Below, piece by piece: positions 59,738-64,000 of a stretch of DNA of 64,000 nt; within the stretch, counting starts at the first letter, position 1; each line of letters begins with the position of its first letter. Position numbers and translations under genes: made by a program. The notes under the pieces were generated by a model that saw only the letters and a list, made by a program, of their open reading frames with translations, searched no databases and was not told the origin of the DNA. The DNA is from Lepidostoma basale (Eukaryota; Arthropoda; Insecta; Trichoptera; Lepidostomatidae). The stretch covers positions 124,001 through 188,000 of the forward strand of contig JAHDVF020001312.1 of NCBI GenBank assembly GCA_022606425.2, written 5' to 3'.

Positions 59738-60015
59738 AACTACCAATATATATTTTAAAATTTCATGAATGTGGTCAGTTTTGACAAATATTAAAATTCT
59801 GTCAAAACTGACCACATGATTCACGAAAAAAATAATTATAATATTTGTAATATTTTTATAATATTTATCATACGAGTATATCACTCATGAAGGGCTTCTG
59901 TGTCGGAAACACGTCTTTTTTATTTTTTTTTTATGATAAACTGTGTGTTGTACAAAGTATATAACAAAAAATAACAAAAAAAACATTAATGATTCCGCAG
60001 CACGGAGTACAGAAG

Positions 60016-60160
60016 TAGCGAATATAGAAGAAATTTCATATTTCTACTTTAATAAGTCATAATTAGGTAGTTTAATAAGTCTTGGCCGTTTGCTTAGAGA
60101 TGGCATAAGGTACGTTATACGTTTTGACACCTAGGAATGACATATTTTTATAACTCTATA
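60016..60160. other. Spacer
   Basis: Carries the HH2 outer tail remnant (GCACGGAGTACAGAAGTAGC, AATATAGAAGAAA) compared with 40.95 and 43.06 kb, then nothing recognised. Confidence 0.35.
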
Positions 60161-60164
60161 TGTC

Positions 60165-61012
60165 AGCTATGAGAAAATGAGTCAAGTGTCCGTAAGCTGT
60201 CTATTGTATGCGGACGACGTTATCCTACTTGCAAACAACAAGAATGAACTACAAGTCCTGGTGACTAGTATGAATGACGTATGCATACAAAATGATCTGA
60301 TGATAAATGTGAGAAAGTCTAATGTAATAATTTAAGAAACATAAGATATCTTGACACTCTGCAACATTAGCGTGAATGGTGAAAATCTGGAACAAGAAGA
60401 TAAGTTTGTATATTTAGGCAGTATATTTACAAAGTATGGGTGAGCGGAAAGGGATATAGAAAGAAACGTTAGGGCAGGCAACAAAGTAAATAGTGCACTT
60501 AAAGTTGTCATCGCAAACAAATGCCTATCCAAAAAAGCTAAAATGGCAGTGCCCGATGGTGTTCTTGCACCGACCCTTATATATGGAAGCGAAGCATCTA
60601 ATCGGCAAAATAATGATGAAAACAGAATAAAAATGATATCTCTAAGGCGAGTGTGTTGTAAATCTGAATATAGAGTAAAATGTAATTATAAAAAGCGAAT
60701 GAAAGTTTTATGAACAAAATAATGAAAGGGTCTTTGAGATAGTTTGGACACATGGAAAGAAAAAGTGAAAATACTAGTAGAATAATGAAAAAGGTAATTG
60801 TCAACTTTGTGAACGGAGCTAGAAATAGAGGAAGACCGAAGAAAACGTAGCACGATCAAATCAAATATGAAATGTCGGTCACGTGAGGTGTCGGATAAAT
60901 CGACGTGCAAGCATTGCACGATTTATGAATGTAGAATAATCGAGAAAAGTATGTCAAAAGTGTAACGGTCCATTATTTTTGCCTACCTCTTATCTCGGGG
61001 AGATTTTACATT
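60165..61012 (+). pseudogene. RTE-A LINE, long 3' copy with intact YADD
   Basis: Starts at the catalytic region: MSQVSVSCLLYADDVILLAN keeps the YADD box that is YAND at 19.4 kb. Continues NELQVLVTSMNDVCIQNDLM, NVRKSNVII, ISVNGENLEQ, YLGSIFTKYG, RNVRAGNKVNSALKVVIANK, VPDGVLAPTLIYGSEA and so on, with several stops and deletions. The hairpin is degraded and the GATGG tail is lost. Confidence 0.8.
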
Positions 61013-61145
61013 TATTCTCTTTTACAACGAGCTACTTCTCTCTAATAATGTATTTTCGTTTTGAATTGAAACTTTTTGTGTCACGTGACCGCTCCAGATA
61101 CATCAGATACGTCTTCATGTTATGGGTATGTTACATATTTTGTAA

Positions 61146-61450
61146 TGTAACGAGTAATGCTATAACGAGTAATTATATAACCAGTAATGCTATAACGAGT
61201 AATGCTATAACGAGTAATGTTATAACGAGTAATGTTATAACGAGTAATGCTATAACGAGTAATGCTATAACCTGTAATGCTATAACGAGTAATGCTATAA
61301 CGAGTAATGCTATAACGAGTAATGCTATAACCTGTAATGCTATAACGAGTAATGCTATAACGAGTAATGGTATAACGATGGTATATCGAGTAATGCTATA
61401 ACCAGTAGCGAGTAATACTATAACGAGTAATGCTATAACGAGTAATAAAA
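61146..61450. repeat. Minisatellite, 15-bp unit, about 20 copies
   Basis: Unit ATAACGAGTAATGCT, with variants ATAACCTGTAATGCT, ATAACCAGTAATGCT and ATAACGAGTAATGTT. Because 15 is a multiple of three, both strands stay open: (NAITS)n on plus, (LLVIA)n on minus. These are not called as genes. The array ends in shorter, degraded units up to about 61480. Confidence 0.95.
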
Positions 61451-61480
61451 TAAATATTCTGTGATATAACGAGTAACGCC

Positions 61481-61740
61481 AATATCGAGCAAATTCGGTA
61501 GGTCCCATGTAAATAACCAAGTTCGACTGTATTTAAATGATTTAAAAGCAACGCGTAGAATTGATAATGAGTTAACTAAGCAAATACTAGAAAAAATGTT
61601 CTCAGTTAGAAAGTTTTCATGGGGGCTTTATACAAACTTTTACTCAGTCTGCAAAATGTTTCAGTCACATTGCAAATCGAATGGGAGCCTTAAGTTATTT
61701 TTCCTTATAAAGGAGCAATACATTTAAATTTTAGAAATAA
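61481..61740. other. No recognised gene
   Basis: Nothing supported. Confidence 0.3.
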
Positions 61741-61743
61741 ACT

Positions 61744-62200
61744 GGGCTAATTCTTCTTCTTTTTTATAGACCTTTGGTCTGTTCCTGAAATCAGGCTGGC
61801 CTCTCTTGGGAGGTTGACTCCCAACTATCTCTCCATCTCTTCGGTGGTCTTCCGGGGGGGCGGTAGCCGGTAGGAATCTGATGCGCCACGGCGTGTGGGA
61901 TTCTGGTGGGATCCATCCTCTGCACGTGCGCAATCCAGTATCTTCTGCGTTGTCTACCCCATCTCACGACATCCTCCACCTTGCAGATCTCGCGGATGGC
62001 CGTGTTCCTTACCCTATCTCGAATAGTCCTTCCTGCTATCATCCTCAGCGTCCTCATCTTTGCCATCCGTACTTTAGCCTTCGTTCTTGTGGTACCCGCT
62101 CTGGTCTCAATGCTATATGTCAGAATAGGTCTTACGCAGGTTTTATATATTCTGACCTTACTGTCAGTTCGGGCTATGAGTACTTATAATTATTGCTATA
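61744..62200 (-). pseudogene. LINE-F (RTE-like), 3' fragment
   Basis: Minus strand: RTDSKVRIYKTCVRPILTY-like lead (62140-62100, partly frameshifted), ETRAGTTRTKAKVRMAKMRT, LRMIAGRTIRDRVRNTAIRE, ICKVEDVVRWGRQRRRYWIA, HVQRMDPTRIPHAVAHQIP and GRPPKRWRDSWESTSQERPA. A GAA-rich tail (GAAGAAGAATTAG as complement) ends it. Well preserved and GC-richer than its surroundings. It may be a relatively young insertion. Confidence 0.8.
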
Positions 62201-62284
62201 AGTACTAATAATTATTTTGTATCAGTCAGAACTAATTAATATATTGAACAATAAAAATATAATAGTAATATAACCCAAAGTGTA

Positions 62285-62335
62285 TTACTATGGAATTCCA
62301 CTATCTACTATGGAATGCCTTAGCTCTTAATATAA
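62285..62335 (+). repeat. Shared HH outer module
   Basis: ATGGAATTCCACTATC, then ATGGAATGCCTTAGCTCTTA: the module that ends several HH units, here without a motif. The first part is repeated once. Confidence 0.5.
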
Positions 62336-62424
62336 TACATTTTTGGTTTTATTCCATTGCTCCCATCTTCAAGACATCTAGAAGATGGCAACAAGCTGCG
62401 GAAACTGATTAAAACTAATAAAAT

Positions 62425-63199
62425 GTTATGATACATTCAAATGTTGGATAAATCCTATAGAACCTTGGGATTCATACTACGTACATGCAAACATTTTCAG
62501 AACATCACTGCCCTCAAGGTTCTTTATACAACCATGGTTCGCTCACATCTTGAATTCGTATATCCTAATCAAATGATTTTACTGAAATCTCTTGATGGAA
62601 GTTCATTTTAAATAATAATTAAATAAAACGATGTTTTTTAACTACTTCCACTTTTGTCTTTATTTAGACAGCGAGCCTGGCGAAACCGGTCGCTGTCTAA
62701 ATAAAGACAAAAGTGGAAGTAGTTAAAAAACATCGTTTTATTTAATTATTATTCGTATATCCTGTTTGGTCTCCTTACTATTCCGCGCATATCCAACGCA
62801 TAGAAAGAGTTCAAAAAATATTCCTCAAACATATCAATTTCAAAATGTGCAGGTCTTTTCCTGATTACAGGTCTCCCCTTATTTTTCACTCCTTTCTCTC
62901 GAAGATAGACGAACACTAAACGATATGATGCTACTTCACAAAATCATACATTTCAGAATTGATAACTCCGAACTTCTTTGCAAATTGACCATTAATACTA
63001 CCGTTTCGTACAAGACACACCGCGAACCAAGTATTCCACCTTTCTGCTTATCGCACCAATTACGCTCAGAGTGCGGCAATGTACAGGATATGCGACACTT
63101 ATAACAACTATTTTAATGCAACCGATGTTTTTCACCTAAACGCTTATGATTTTAAAAAAATAGTTGCAGCAACTTTTTGGTGTGTATAGTGCTGTAATG

Positions 63200-63215
<16 letters not shown>
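62425..63215 (+). pseudogene. Jockey-like LINE, C-terminal region, interrupted by HH5 element
   Basis: Reads QMLDKSYRTLGFILRTCKHF, QNITALKVLYTTMVRSHLEF, VYP (to 62566), then after the insertion VYPVWSPYYSAHIQRIERVQ, KIFLKHINFKMCRSFPDYRS, LNDMMLLHKIIHFRIDNSEL, YNNYFNATDVFHLNAYDFKK and IVAATFWCV. Removing the insertion and one duplication restores the frame at the join. It ends in a (TTTA)n tail at 63195-63233. Catalytic palm absent. Confidence 0.8.
62567..62750. mobile_element. HH5 fold-back element, 184 bp, 13-bp target duplication
   Basis: ATTCGTATATCCT lies at 62554-62566 and again at 62751-62763. Inside, 62614-62673 and 62691-62750 are exact inverted repeats of 60 bp with a 17-nt loop AGCCTGGCGAAACCGGT. 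A 47-bp non-paired leader (62567-62613) starts AATCAAATGATTTTACTGAA. The loop holds the 3' half of the HH5 motif; the CTGTCGA half is missing. It shows exact element ends and recent activity. Confidence 0.85.
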
Positions 63216-63234
<19 letters not shown>

Positions 63235-63235
63235 G
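63195..63235. repeat. (TTTA)n microsatellite
   Basis: About nine ATTT units at the end of the jockey-like copy, probably its original tail. Confidence 0.9.
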
Positions 63236-64000
63236 GGTAACATACAGCGATATCAATAACATATATATATATAAGGAACATTCAGAATAATTAAAATAAG
63301 GCCAATTACATGCTACCACAGATTAAAAATAATAGTTAACAATCAACAAATGATAGTGAGAAACAAGATTGAAGTTAAACTAAGACAAAATAAGGTATAC
63401 ATAATATTTAAGAGTTAAAATACTTATAGTACTAGAAATAAAAAATAAAATTAAGATAAAATAAAATAAAAAGTAATATACAAGTATTATAATATCACGT
63501 TACATCGTGGTCACATCCGCGCCGAAATGTTGCTCCGATCACTTTTTTTAAAATTTCGCTCGCTCAAATGATATATTCCTTTACTTGTATTATTATTATT
63601 ATCTTTTTATTAATTTTTATACTATTACCATAGTTGGTTTTATCTTGATTTTAGTTAATTTAAATCTCTTTTCATAATTCCATAAATTAACTCTGTTCAT
63701 TCATTTATATTTGTGGTAACATGTAGTTGTGGTAACAAATATTGTTACCCTAAAAGAAAATTTAAAAAAAAAAAGTAGATATTATAGTTAAAAGCAAAAA
63801 ATAAGAATTTATCTCACAGGGAAACATCATACAAAAGAGGTAAAAATACGTTTTCTTCGTATTGCACACCAGCGGTAATATTTCACGCTTCCTCCATTAC
63901 CCTCGAACCCAGACAAATAAAGTTATTAGTATATATTTGCTGCATTTTTCAAGCACGTGTGTTACTTTGGGATATAAACGGGATCCGTAAAAACTATCCT
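63236..64000. other. No recognised gene
   Basis: AT-rich. The pieces GGGTAACATACAGCGATATC (63235) and TGTGGTAACAAATATTGTTA (63726) may be inverted ends of an unrecognised repeat. Nothing coding. Confidence 0.35.

Larger units (their letters stand above)
59385..60015. repeat. HH2-like unit interrupted by an HH5 element
   Basis: Left arm, minus strand: CTTTTTATAATATACTTCGT, AACACGTTTCCGGCACAGAA, CCTTAGTCAG. Right arm, plus strand: CAAAACTGACCACATGATTC, TCATGAAGGGCTTCTGTGTC, GGAAACACGTCTTTTTT, TTGTACAAAGTATATAACA. The motif reads CTGACTAAGGGCTTCTGTGC-CGGAAAC on the minus strand: a changed core plus an added G before GAAAC. The phrase CAGTTTTGACAAATATTAAA links it to the HH2 and Penelope-like group. 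Confidence 0.5.

Noticed and set aside
61173..61520. Open frame of 115 codons, (LLVIA)n, resembling a membrane protein
   Set aside because: Entirely produced by the 15-bp tandem repeat; the opposite strand is equally open.
2526..62699. Explaining the GAAACATGTC words as simple chance or a single dispersed repeat
   Set aside because: Stem sequences differ between subfamilies while pairing, order and palindromes are kept, which a single repeat or chance would not give. Catalysis itself remains unproven.
1..64000. CRISPR arrays, bacterial operons, ribosome binding sites, riboswitches
   Set aside because: Sequence is animal-like with interspersed retroelements; no regular spacer-repeat array. 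The tandem repeats present have no unique spacers.
1..64000. Host protein-coding gene
   Set aside because: No frame outside transposons shows a recognisable domain with plausible splice sites. A few short frames (16251-16487, 36864-37070) remain unexplained but lack support.

Overview
The window is repeat-rich, AT-rich animal DNA, most probably from an insect. No complete host gene can be supported. What can be read is layered transposable elements, nearly all broken. Insect origin is inferred from the mix: RTE-type and jockey-type LINEs, mariner, piggyBac, hAT, Penelope-like elements and tRNA-derived SINEs. The species cannot be named.

Layout: (1) About 25 fragments of one RTE-type LINE ('RTE-A') on both strands. 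They end in a hairpin, a conserved GGCGTGATGG and a (TTAG)n tail. The longest copies are at 19.2-20.9, 21.9-22.8, 37.2-38.1, 51.5-52.4 and 60.2-61.0 kb. (2) Other LINE fragments: 'RTE-B' with GAA/GAT tails, several further RTE-like 3' ends, and jockey-like pieces at 7.6, 54.4-55.0, 55.8-56.8 and 62.4-63.2 kb. (3) Two SINE types: a tRNA-headed SINE ('SINE-T') and a SINE ('SINE-B') that carries the same 3' end as RTE-A. (4) DNA transposons: a deleted piggyBac at 26.3-28.2 kb inside an RTE-A copy, a composite mariner at 39.4-41.3 kb, a second TTAA-flanked element at 49.1-50.7 kb, a possible third at 44.6-45.4 kb, a hAT-like element at 21.0-21.6 kb, a truncated transposase at 6.2-6.4 kb and a long-inverted-repeat family present six times.

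The most interesting layer is a large set of short fold-back units that carry hammerhead-ribozyme-like motifs. At least ten sequence-distinct subfamilies (called HH1 to HH13 here) share one plan: a CNGANGA-like core, one extra nucleotide, a short hairpin (stem II), GAAA, then a palindrome (ACATGT, ACCGGT, ACTAGT, ACAGCTGT or ACGT) that includes or abuts an NUH cleavage triplet. Several also have a matching stem I. Many occur as inverted pairs. Two insertions have clean target duplications: 62567-62750 (13 bp) and 40566-40978 (11 bp). A Penelope-like GIY-YIG endonuclease remnant at 46.16-46.51 kb lies directly upstream of a decayed HH2-type unit. This ties at least that subfamily to Penelope-like elements, which are known to carry hammerhead motifs.

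These elements interact mainly by nesting: SINE in HH unit, HH unit in mariner or jockey, piggyBac in LINE, LINE and SINE in LINE. Non-autonomous units probably depended on machinery encoded by the autonomous families (SINE-B on RTE-A; HH units on Penelope-like elements). That dependence is inference.
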